This document shows, one piece after another, positions 37,701 through 48,700 of a stretch of DNA of 64,000 bases. Every line of letters begins with the position of its first letter. Positions within the stretch are counted from its first letter, which is position 1. Origin of the DNA: Acanthaster planci (lineage: Eukaryota > Echinodermata > Asteroidea > Valvatida > Acanthasteridae); NCBI RefSeq assembly GCF_001949145.1, contig NW_019091358.1:2530514-2594513 (forward strand), read 5' to 3'. Below the pieces are notes generated by a model. The model was not told the DNA's origin, ran no database searches, and saw nothing but the letters and a program-made list of their open reading frames with translations. The translations under genes and the position numbers were made by a program.

Positions 37701-39993
37701 TGCGAAGATCAAGTCGGTTAGTCTGTGCAAGTCAGCTACAGACAGGACAATGTGTTCAACGTCCGTCCATTGCAATGAGCAGTTGCTTAGGTTCAGCGTA
37801 TTTAGGTACGTAAGTCGTCGCAAGTGGCGGGACCACAGATCAGCCGATCCGCCCAGTGATGTGTTACCGGCAAGGATTAAGTCAGTCAGGTGGCGCATGC
37901 CGCCTACACACCAAGCAATGTGTTCAAGATCTGTACTCTGCAACGAGCAATTGCTGAGGTTCAGCGTCTGTAGGCGCGTCATTCGCGGTAAGTAGCGTGA
38001 CCACGTGTGAGCCGATCCGCCCAATGCTGTGTTGCCTGTAAGAATAAAGTCAGTCAGTCCAACCTTACTCCCTACAGAAGAAGCAATGTGCTCAATGTCC
38101 GTGCCATGCAGACTGCAGCTTGTTAGTTCTAGCATGTTTAGTTTTGTTAAGTGCCTGACCAGGGGGCCCACGCCTCTGCTCGACCTCCAGATGTATTGTA
38201 TTGTCGCCATCTACGCATAGTTTGGTCAGGACTTTGTTGTTTTTCAGAGACGACAAAATTTTCTGAAGATTCACTAAATGACCTCTTATAAGCTGCATGT
38301 CCGTGAGATTTTCCATGTAGCCAACGGCGATAGCTAATCCAGTGACCGAAGATGCCGCCGACACAGAAATTGTTCGGACGTGTGCTAGCTGCGCTGCGCA
38401 GTTGCCTGACCTACAGACGACTTCGAGCAGGTACACAAGACTGCGGAAATCATTACTGTTGCTCACATCGATTTTCGACGGGATATTTGAGTCGCTGGTG
38501 AGACAACGGGGAGCTTTGTTGGACTGGCTTTCAAAAAAGCAATTACGACTGATCGTTTGTATGATGCTTGATTGGTACTTGGGTTGATTTGGGTTCTTCT
38601 TGAAAGAACGGTCCAGATGGTTTATGATGACACTCATGCACTTCTCATTATCACCACAACAAAAACGAAAGAGAAACTCATTTGAAACAACGGCATTAAT
38701 CGTGCAACAAAGGTGCTGCAAACTGTCAAGGAATTTTCCCCGCTGCACATGAAGCATACATAAAATACGCTTGAACACTCCCTGGTTTGATATGTGTAAA
38801 CTCTGCAGATATTTCGCAGCGCAGTATTCCTGCATCGTCCTGTGCGTGAATTCTATGCTGTTGCGGGACTTTGCCGGTTTACGACGCCTGCCTTCAGTGC
38901 CAGGTCTAGCGCATTTGGTGCAAACTCGTCGACTTGAAATGAAAATTTCTGGTCAGTGTCCCTTAGTCTACGCAGCGCAGCTTCTCCTATTGTAATTAAT
39001 ACTCGTGCCACGTCCTCCTTAGATAGATCTGCTTTTCTTTCAAAAATGTAAGCAACTGCATCATCGAAAAGACGCGACGTTGTCTCTGGAAGCTTTTGAC
39101 TTTCCCTCCACAATAAACACATCAGAAAGAGCAGCATTGGAATCTTGGCCAAATCGCTCAGTGCGTTTGAACTGCTGATGGCTTCAATTAATGCATTACC
39201 GTTGTCGATCCTGTTTTGGTGAAATTTGTGAACGTACACAACCTCTACGTGTGTGCGAGGATTTTGTACCAAAGACTTTGACATCAGTCTGTCGAGATGG
39301 GAGGGGCGGGTTGATACACAGAATCCCGGTATTTTGTTCTATTCAGGGCTTTAAGGATGGAACCAAACGAGGCTGCATCGAACGATTTGGTCCTCATTTC
39401 GTCAAAGCCGTCTAAAAGAATCAGGACCTCGTTTTTGTGTGCCAGAATGAATTGATCAATGTTCTTTCTTGATATTTCTGAATCTTCATCAAGGAGTTGA
39501 TCAACGACTGCGCCATCCAGATCAGAATATTGGAATAGGGCGTACATCTTCAATGAAATGACAAGCTTGAATCTTTTGAGCTCTTTACTTATCTGATCGG
39601 CCCAGTCGTATGCAATCTTATCGAAAATGGTAGACTTTCCAACACCACCTGTGCCAACAAATATTAGTCGTTTGATAAGATCCCCACTTCTGGTCTTTGT
39701 TCCAAAAATTTGACCATACTCAGTGGAACTTATGATTTGTATCCTTCCCTGGTCTCTACTTGTAATAACGACTACTCCGTCTCGTGTTCTTAATAGCACT
39801 TTGGTGTATATCCCCGCAATATGCATTTGATCATCATCAACCCTTAGCATTAACTGCACATAACTACCCGTTGTCTTGTACACTTCCTTCAGTGCTTCCA
39901 TGATCTTATTTCCGATCTCTAGCAGGGAGTCCCTCAACTTCAGCTCATGGTCTGGTCCTCGTTCACAGTGAGTACTTGTTGGATTAATTCCTT
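34762..39993 (-). pseudogene. NACHT-LRR (NLR-type immune receptor) pseudogene
   Basis: NLRs are cytosolic STAND ATPases that sense danger or microbes. This long minus-strand exon opens after acceptor CTCATGCAG at 39993. Walker A (GTGGVGKST) is near 39658-39630, and Walker B (LILLDGFDE) near 39425-39395. Sensor text VSTRPSHLDRL follows, then the NLR helical region with EFTHRTMQEYCAAKYL. Twenty 56-residue LRR pairs run to TGA at 34764-34762. The frame is broken at about 39315 (-1 or -4), 38880 (-1), in a C5 run at 38162-38166 (+1) and at about 37310 (-1). A TGA at 36213-36211 falls inside repeat 12. Nearby genes read cleanly, which argues against poor sequence. No Death, DED or CARD exon was found upstream, and a MITE and an assembly gap lie there. 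A fragment of a living gene with sequencing errors is the alternative. Confidence 0.88.
34765..38155 (-). repeat. Twenty 168-bp LRR-pair repeats
   Basis: The period is 56 codons, consensus LNLSNCSLQ.TDVEHIASSV then GDMPRLTDLILAGNTALGG and SADLWSRHLRQMRHIQT. Each unit contains two ribonuclease-inhibitor-like LRRs of about 28 residues. Repeats 4, 5, 12 and 13 share SKDIAHI/SEDIAHI-type wording. Others share WTDVEHI. This suggests duplication of blocks larger than one unit. The last repeat decays into GSGDLPPSLRN before the stop. Confidence 0.93.
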
Positions 39994-40060
39994 CTGCATG
40001 AGATGAAACAAGAAAAGTGTGAAACAAGGAAAGTGTATTTTTTTTACTAAATCAGTCGAA

Positions 40061-40236
40061 AACACTGGCGATTCACAATAGTGCGCCTCCAAGTGTTTGC
40101 AACGCGTTGACCAATCACAATGTGCGAAATCTGTCGACCCAATGCGCGTTCGGAAAGGGTCGACAGATTTCGCGCATTGTGATTGGTCAACGTGTAACAA
40201 ACTCTTGGAGGCGCACTATTGTGAAATGCCGGTATT
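40061..40236. mobile_element. Palindromic MITE, copy 1
   Basis: About 176 bp fold almost completely on themselves. Left GGCGATTCACAATAGTGCGC (40067-40086) pairs with right GCGCACTATTGTGAAATGCC (40211-40230). Inside, TTGACCAATCACAAT and GAAATCTGTCGACCC pair with GGGTCGACAGATTTC and ATTGTGATTGGTCAA. A second copy sits at 63145-63291. It is just upstream of the surviving NLR exon. No clear target duplication. Confidence 0.9.
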
Positions 40237-42721
40237 GGTAACTTTGAAATCACATACTCCCTTTGTTGATATGGAGCTCTCTCAAAACGCAACGCAAGCT
40301 AATGTTTCCCCAGAGAGCGAGAGTTTTAAAAGTCCGTATCCGGAGCTTGGAGACACAAGGGCTCGTTTGTGTATATTTGTGGTCTTTGTTTCTAATTCAC
40401 TAAATGATTTAAAGTATACCGGTGATAATATAGCATCCCACCTATTTTTTCTCTCTCTGTTGGGGGAAACGGAGCATATTTTCTGTGCCTTTTTTCCGTA
40501 CTTCATCAGTCACCTTTTTGGTTCTTATTTATTACAACTGATGACAAAGAGTCCTTGTCTGTACCGTTGTTCCACAAGACCATGCATGATCTACGGAATT
40601 CCATATCTGCCGCCGCCCGTCGCGCGTCGCCCGTCGTGCGTGTTTTTTTTCACGCTTGCGCAGTTTAACTTTGACACTTGATCGTTTCACACATGTACTT
40701 GTTCGATCGATTCACCATGCCTGCTTCTCATTTTAGCAGTAGAACTAGAAAATGTATTCGTTTATGCAGTTGCGCCGAACTCCACTTGAAAGAAGAAATA
40801 ATATCCTTTCATTTTTAAAGACTGGCATCGGTAAAGTGACGTGTATATGAAATAATACCATTTTTTGGTTACATAAATAAATTTAAAAAATAGACTTTTG
40901 TTAGGGTAGATTGTTTTTCTCGATACCTTAGTTATTCTAGACGTAACTTTACTCTTTAACGGCCTGACGTTAGCGTCTATAGCCTATGTAATATTTCTGT
41001 CTGTCCCTGCACGATATCCCACAGAACGGAATGTAAATAATAAATTATTAACAATGTTTGATTCCTTAGTAGTTTTCATAAGAGACGAACTGATTCAACA
41101 TTATTTTGAGGGTGGGTATACCTATGATGTAATCTGCTGTATACTCCAAATTAGACATAACTTGAGTTGCAGGTAGGCTCATAGAAGTCNNNNNNNNNNN
41201 NNNNNNNNNNNNNNNNNNNNNNNNNNNNNNNNNNNNNACTTAAACCAAGTGGTAATTGCCCCCTAACAATACATTTAATAAACAGTTGGTTATCCACAGC
41301 GCTGTCCAGTATTTCTTAATTTCAAGGTGAAATTGAGAGGACAAAATGGAATACCAGTATCGGTTGGCATATTTCTTTCTGGAATTTGATGAACAAGTAT
41401 GGGCCCCCCCCCAAAAAAAAATTGCCAGTGCCCCCAGGTGCCCCCCCCCAAAAAAAGGATGAATGGATATTGAACAAGGCTAACAAAAGCTTGCCCCAAA
41501 AGCAACACCTCTGAAAGCCGGTACCCCCCTCCCAAGATGCTGGTGCCCCCCCCCCTCCACTAGTAAAATCCTAGTCACTGGTTACAGATGCTGATGAATA
41601 GGATCAAAACGAACTATTTACAATGTCTCCAGTGTAGTTTCGTAGTGTCGCCACGCCGCTCAACAAGCGACAACGGGTATTCGCTGTGGTGTCGCGTCGT
41701 GTCTTGATGCGTCGTCAGCCCACCTTTCGTCTCATCTATCTTGCAACTTCTTGTGCCTATGGGTCGTTCCTTCCAATACCACCATCATGATAAAAATCCT
41801 TTAAAAAGCGGAAAAATACTTTATGTTTAAAGAAACTTCTCTGCAAGAAATGCCACAAAAAGTATATCCTTCAGCCACCGGCTGTGCTTCCGGCGAAGAC
41901 ATAGGCGATACACAATGCGATGCATTACGTACGTCAGGCGCATTTTGGTGATCACCGTCCTTTCTAAATTGCAGATTTCTGTGTTCTCTTATTCTCGACA
42001 CTCACAGATGTCCGTAGTGAGCATTAGGCACACAACAAGCAAATTTAATTCGGCGTTTTACAGGTAAATTCATTCGAGACTGAAACACGTACTGTCACGC
42101 AAATGCGAATATGTTCACTTGTCGGCAGTCTGTACAGTATCCGCCCCGAGCTGAAGTGCACCCCCAATCAGCGAAAAGAAAGACAGGTGGTAATAAGTGA
42201 GTTCTTGCACGCGTTCAGCGTGTCCGCAAGACCGGAATCCGGTTCGTAAGTGTGACGTCACTTCAGTTTAAACCACGTCCACTGCACACGTGCACTGCAC
42301 ATAGGGTTACATGCATTGACCGCCGGTTTCCATGGAACCGGAAGTTAACGCGCACCTTCAGCGATTGTCCAATGAGAGCCTGCAAATTGTGGCGCTCCTG
42401 CCTTTGTGACGAAGTCACTTACGAACGGGATACCGGACCTCGTGGCACGCCTGTGTGGTGAGTTCCAAAAAAACATGCCCTCTTTTCTTCCGCTCGGAGA
42501 AGATAGGTATGTGGTAAAAAAAAAAGAGAAAAAAAATGATCTGACAAAGCCAAAAGGGGACCTTGATGTTGTCCACGTTCGTTCCTCATCAAAATGTATT
42601 TTCTTTTTAATACTTAAATTCTGTAAAGTATCTCAGTCTGTGAGTGGTAGTCCCTACTTCATCTTGTGCGGACGTCCAGAGAAGCCTGGTTTACAAAAAA
42701 AACCGCTGCAGCACGCCTTTT
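40237..42721. other. Gene-free stretch with assembly gap
   Basis: No exon is recognised. C-rich and A-rich homopolymers (41402-41460, 41524-41558) lie within what may be a decayed element ending near CCTAGTCACTGG (41569-41580). A promoter-like patch near 42250-42430 has TGACGTCA, CCGGAAGT (ETS-type) and CCAAT words. It is not tied to any gene. Confidence 0.4.
41190..41237. other. Assembly gap (48 N)
   Basis: An unbroken run of N. Any upstream NLR exon or repeat here is hidden, and the real gap length may differ. Confidence 1.
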
Positions 42722-43150
42722 TCAGTCCAGCTTAGCTCCATCCGCTGACTTCTCATCGTGTTTGCATCTGTGGTGCCCTTGCGGACGATCTGACGTCGGG
42801 CATCTCAGGTTCTCGACCTGTAGTATCTCCCAGCTGATGTCTGGAGAGATATTGCAGGTTTTCAGGTCTGTCTTGATGGTGTCCATGAATCAAAGTGAGC
42901 TGGCAACCCACTCGTCTGGTGCTCGTGGCTAGGTGCCCGTGCAGGATATCCTTTGGTAGCCTCACATGATCTTCCATAGTACGTCGGACTGTGTCTCGGC
43001 CATATCGAAGGTGGCGTCGGCTGCGTAGGTAGTGCACCGTGCGCTGCAGGATATTGGTTCTGTAAGCTGATTCCGAGGATGCGCTTGAGGCATACCGCAT
43101 GTGGAAGGAGTTGAGCCTGTGCTCTTGCCTCGTGTTAGTGGTCCCGGATT
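42722..43150 (-). mobile_element. LINE 3' remnant (C-terminal part of the RT ORF)
   Basis: The minus strand reads, across frame breaks, HRLNSFHMR, CLKRILGIS, RRTMEDHVRLPKDILHGHLA, RRVGCQ, then FMDTIKTDLKTCNI and SWEILQVE. This is the conserved region after the polymerase domain of CR1/L2/Jockey-like LINEs (RLPK..LYGEL, RF.D..K.DLK.CNI, WE..A.DR). The polymerase and endonuclease parts are absent. At least two frameshifts make it dead. Confidence 0.85.
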
Positions 43151-45428
43151 TGCTACCAAATGCCTGGTTGGCTTGGATCTTGCCGGGTGTGATCTGTCAC
43201 GCTTTTTTTTTCAGCGTAAGAAATACAGACTCATTGGCTACCAAAGTGGACAGATAAACAGTGACCGTCGTTTTCACAAAGAGACAAATTTCGCTATCAA
43301 CGCAGACTAAACGTTAAAGTTGAGTTTTAAGTTGGTTGATATTTAATACGGAGAATTTGTAGAGATTACTACTGAGTCGATTGAGTACATTTTGCGAAAT
43401 CAAATTATCATAATATGCTAGAAATTATACTATCTTATGCTTAATTTAATTAAATAAACATAACAAAAAAATCATCCCTTCAATATGGGAGGCATGAGGG
43501 ACGAGAATCACGGTTCATAGAACACCGCTTACTCCCATTAGCCCCTCTGCCGGTGATCACACTTTGTGTTCTTTAACGTAGGAATTCAGTTTCAGCAACG
43601 GGTTTTAGCTGTCCGTCACAATGTCCTGATAATGTATGGCTTGCCAGTCGTCGTATGCGTATCACATGAGCGGTGGTGAATCAGCACTATTTCCTGAAAA
43701 GGACGATTCTACAATATCCCAAATTTTGTGAGTTCGATATATCCAATAAATAAATTGGAAAATGGATCATACATGGGCAGTACTTCAAGCTTTAAGCTCA
43801 TAGGCGTTCAGTGTTGGGGGAACAGCAGAGGTGACGACGGGGAAATCAGTTAAGAGCCTGTTCGTTGAGATACCGCCCTCTCGCGGCGGCTGCTTATAGC
43901 ATACATTTACAGCAACGTCTTGACCCAAGACTATGAAGATGATGTTTAGCAGGGAGGAAGGTGACCTCGGGGAACCCCAAATAGCCCTCTCTTTTTTTTT
44001 CTCAAAAACAGGATGGATCAGGGTTAATGAACGTGAAAAAAGAGAGTCTGGATATCCCGCATTAATTCACCGTCTAAATTTCAAACCTGTCGGTACAGGC
44101 CTATATGCCGCCATTGGCAAGGAAAGCGTTATCACGAAGAGCACATTACAATTACAGGTACGTCTAGAATTAATTAAGGGCGGGGACTTTTTGTCTCAGC
44201 ACATTTCCGGCCTCGTGGGACAAAGAAGTGTGGTACAAGTCTGCACTTTGGTTTTGATTTGTTTAAGAGATCACCGCCTCATATTGCCTTAGAAAATGCA
44301 GCATAAAGTGAGGGCCGGTACTGCAGGGACCATAATGCAGGGAAAGGATATTGGAAATTGAGAAATTGAAAACTTTGCGTAATTTTGTTGGTTCGCTAAT
44401 AGAAATGCTTTAACACGGGAAAAGTATCGGCTTTATGATAAAAATATGGCCTTGGTACAACCAACAGAGTGGTAATTTATGTTCTCACTAATTATCACTA
44501 ATCACGTCTCTTTTGGCGTTATATTTCAAATTAGTGGTTATCTTGATCAATTTTGGATGAAAGAATAAAGTGTAGTGAAAATGTTTCAGCAATTAGGAAG
44601 AAAAAATTGAATTGACCACCGCTTATGTAACGCGCGCCTGGCAGAAGTTTCATCCACAATGCCCTCAGCCATCAGCCTTTCCCCGGCAGCGCTCTGTTCC
44701 GGGCGCTGGGTGGTTACCGAACACCTACACCAGCACACCTGCTAATCTCACGTCTGTTTCGTCTAGGATCTTGTCATTAGTCTCATACATAAAGAAAGAG
44801 AATACTGTCTCTTCCTTTGCCCACAGTCGCCCGAAAATGAAAAATGTTTTGAACTTGAAAGGGATGTCCGTAAACACTCGTATTCGAAGATGGAGTGAAA
44901 GCAGTTCTCTGTACAAATTAAAATGATTGGAGTTGATCCAGTGTCTTGAGCCTACGACACTCCGTCCACCAGCGGAACCGAGGGCGCGGTCAAAGTACGG
45001 GAGCCACCCCCCGCCGGGCAATTTTGACAGTGTTTTTAAATATGATGAAATAAAAGGAAGTTTTTAAGGGGTATTTCATTTTCCCTTTCCAGTGCGTGTG
45101 AAACATCCCAAAATTTAATCAGCTTTACCTTTCAGACTACAAATGATGCATTAAGAAATTCCCTATTTTTGTCGTCCAAAAATGATTCTCCTTCCCCTCA
45201 ACAATTAATTGTGAATCTCTTTGTAAGCAGGCTTGACATCCGTTGCGAGTTAATTTAACCCATTGGTCTCCATTCTAAAGTCTTTATAATGGAGGTCACT
45301 TATTTTTAAAGGTCTATGCTTTAACAGCTATTAAAATGGTCTGTGATTGGCATGATCGAAAAAGCAGAAAATTACTGCATGTCACGACAAACCATGACTA
45401 CATTTTACCATGGAGAATTTTTTCCTAA
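43151..45428. other. Gene-free stretch upstream of NEDD4 exon 1
   Basis: No recognised exon or complete element. Reading frames on both strands near 44612-45021 have no family resemblance. Confidence 0.4.
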
Positions 45429-45436
45429 TGACGTCA
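45429..45436 (+). promoter_or_regulatory. CRE-like site upstream of NEDD4 exon 1
   Basis: A perfect palindromic TGACGTCA (cAMP response element type, CREB/ATF) lies 284 bases before the proposed NEDD4 start codon in a CpG-richer patch. It is a candidate promoter site by position only. Confidence 0.35.
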
Positions 45437-45719
45437 GAACACGTCAGGCACCCAGACGCCACCAACGCCAAAAAAGCGTGCACACACTGTGCACGAAATG
45501 CCCCGTGATATCGCGAGTTTGAGGTCAACTCCCAAAGTGTGGCTAACTGCGCTGGTAAACTATATGCAAAATGTGAACGATTCGCGGGGAACCAGTTCCT
45601 GTAACCGGTTGTTTGTGCATATTGTGTGCTGTTACAAATTAGATGGTCGAGATTGGTTGATATTGACGGCATTTCGACTGATTTTTGCAGCTGATCCCGT
45701 GAAACAACAAGAGCAGTTT

Positions 45720-45752
45720 ATGGCAACAATTCTAGGACTTCCCGAAATTTCG
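45720..45752 (+). CDS. NEDD4: NEDD4 exon 1 (start codon)
   Basis: ATG opens MATILGLPEIS, then a strong donor GTGAGTGA in phase 0. Human NEDD4L also begins MAT.LG.P before its C2 domain, and phase 0 fits exon 2. Upstream GATTTTTGCAG (ending 45690) could be an acceptor, so a non-coding 5' exon may exist. The short match makes this the least certain exon. Confidence 0.68.
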
Positions 45753-48700
45753 GTGAGTGATTGGTCTTGCAGGTAGCTTAAACTCCACTTTTTGGATCAA
45801 ATTTTTCCGTACGAGCAATCTTGAGTAGGGCTTGGGCCTAACTTGTGGTAGGCCTAGGCCCTAAGCCAGTAGCAGAACTGCCTACTTGAAAAGGGTGTAA
45901 CTAACAGAGTGTACAAAATGAAAGTTGAGCTATGATTGGTCATTGGAATGGAATAAATTGAGCCAGTCACAGTGTGGCTTTCATTGTGGGTGACAGGAAA
46001 ACAAGATGGAAAAGATAGGAGCTGTGTACCTGATGGTGTACTTCCTGAACAGTCATGACAGTAAGGCCGAGGCAGTAGGCCTACTCTGAAGACCCTACTG
46101 CGCTCCACCTTTTTTGATGGTTCCACACACTATGTCATTCTGAAAGCTGCCCAGTAGCTTACCAGATTTGCCTTAAGCAAATCTTCCCCTAAACACCCTA
46201 TAAATTAATTTTGGAAGCGGGGGGGGTGGCTATGTTATTGCACACGATACACGCTGCGTTGTCAAGCCACTGTAGCTGTTTACATACGTTTAAAATGTTT
46301 GAGAAATATGTACTTCAGGGAGTGATAATATTTTGTGAAGATATGGTTGTGAAGTTGTGAGACTAATAAAGTGTCTTGTTTTCCATGTAATTCGGGGATT
46401 TATTTATTGCAAAAGGTCGAGCCGATATGTGATTAGTGGTTCCCTGACCACTGATTTCTCAGACGTCTGTATACATAACCTTATCAGGTATCTGGTATCC
46501 AAAGCATCATAAATGTTCATTATGCAAATACACAGCATCTGTTTTTGTCACGTGACGTACGGTCACAAGAGAATGCAGATCATTGAGGGATGAGAGGTGA
46601 GGATGGGATTGGTAGAAAAACTCACATTTTTTTCCAATAATGTAGGTTAAACCAGGGCTTGATTTATAAAAAAAAAGTGGCATGTACTTGCACCAGGAAA
46701 AACCTACATCACAAGTACATGTAATTACCGGTAGTGCATATTTCTGTGTATAGCAATTTAAGGATTATAAGCCAAAGATAAGGTTAGGTGAGCATTTAAG
46801 TATGTTTGATATAATAAAGAAAGCTTGTGAGAACCGTACTTGGTTAGATGTGAGCGTCATTCTCTCTTGTGTTTACTTAAAAAATTATCAGAATTAAGGT
46901 TTAAGTATTAACTTACCCCTTTGTACAATTGCTGCTAAGCCTCCAGTACTAAAACTCAGAGTCCTCACTAGTTGAATCCTTATCCCAGGCAGCAGATTCA
47001 GAATCACAGTCAAATCACAACATTGCATTCACCAGTTTGACAGCTAGTGCTAGAGCGCACGTGCGCAACCAATAACATTGCCTGGAGGGGTACCCACAGT
47101 TGATTCAATTGCGATAGCCCCAATTATGTCCCAGAGGGATGCCTACAATTGATTCAGTTGTGAAGAGCCACAGTGATGTCAGATGCTCGCGTAATCAGTG
47201 AGGGCTTTCCCACTCTAAAAACAGTGCTAGTGCTACGAGCAATAAATCTGCTGCGAGGAATGGGAGAAAGAAATAACATGTCCGTACACTATCTGGTCAA
47301 GAATTCAACAAACTTTATTCTTATTCTCGCTTAAATATATGCAGGAAATGAGTATTTTGGTGGTTAAAAAGTTACATGCACATCGTGCGTGCTCAGTAAA
47401 AAAGCTATGTACGCAAGCAAAAATCTACATGCACTGGTGCATGCATGCACCGGGTAAATCGAGCGCTGGGTTAAACGCTACAAAATACACCCGAGAATGG
47501 TAGTTCCATACAGGTTAGCTATTATTATAGGATCTTTAGGGAAAGAGTTGCTTAAGCAAGTGCAAGTGTATGTTTCATTTGGTATGATTGCTGGGTAGCT
47601 TTCAAAATGCCATAGCATGTGGAACCATCAAAAAGGTGGGGTGTAGTAAAGCCTACGGAGTAGTGCCTTACTATTTAGGAAGTAGGAGCTGTGCTGTGAT
47701 AGGTCAAGATTGGTCAAGCTGTCATGCAGCTGATTTTCTGTAGTGTGGATGGGCAAAATACTCAAGAATTTCACCATTTTAATGAGGAGATAAGGTGAAT
47801 AAACCTCCCCATCAGACATCTAACTTCACCAAGAAAGCATGTGTGAAATTTTGCTGTACAAATAGCTTTGATGGCAGAGTAATTTGGCACAATCAAAACA
47901 GCCAAAATGTGTTTATGCGAGTTTGTACATACAGGGTTTGTAAGGTTTGTATAAACCTCACAGTTCTTGAAGTAGCTACATGTATAACAGATTGCAAGAT
48001 CTTAGAAATCAATTTAAAACAAAGGCCAATCTTGCAACCTTTTGGGTACCCCCAGAACTGCTGGGGCTGACATCTGTCCCACTCATCATCAGTCCTAACA
48101 GTTCTCAAGGTATGGTACCTTTGGGAGCGTTAATAACTCCAAAATGCCAATGGTGTGTCTTGAAATGTGGTCTCCTAGTCTTCAGCTGCACTTAGTATTT
48201 TCTTAACCACCTGTCAACATGTTTATCCAGTCTCAATGGGTGAATTAAGTGGATTTAAGAAAACTACTAAAATGCAACCAGATGCCAGCATAATACATGT
48301 ACGCGCTTGGAAAAGGAAAAGCTGCTATGGAAAGTAAACATGGGATTTGATTTCAGAAAAATGTTTCCAAAAGAGAACGAAAAACAATGAAAACAAACTT
48401 GATCGTCATCGTAGGGCTCAAACCTGGATTTATGTACTTGCTAGGTAGCGTGCATATCAATTGAGCTATTGCAGCACCATAATGGATTCTTGGAATCTGA
48501 GATCAAATATATACTTCATTGGTAATGCTCATTGTACGTACATGTACAATGCTGTACATTGTAGAAAATTATTGGAAATGCAAAATTTCTCCACTCTAGA
48601 TCGTTTGTATACCCTACTTTTTCTTATAATTTTGGTACAGGGTGAAGTCCCAGGAACTTCAAGAATTTTGAAAGTGAGAATTCTCCAAGGTGTTTCTCTG

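Noticed and set aside
47795-48070. 91-codon frame with CVKFCCTNSF, considered as a THAP-type zinc finger
   Set aside because: Cys spacing and the later HxxxC positions do not fit, and no transposase follows.
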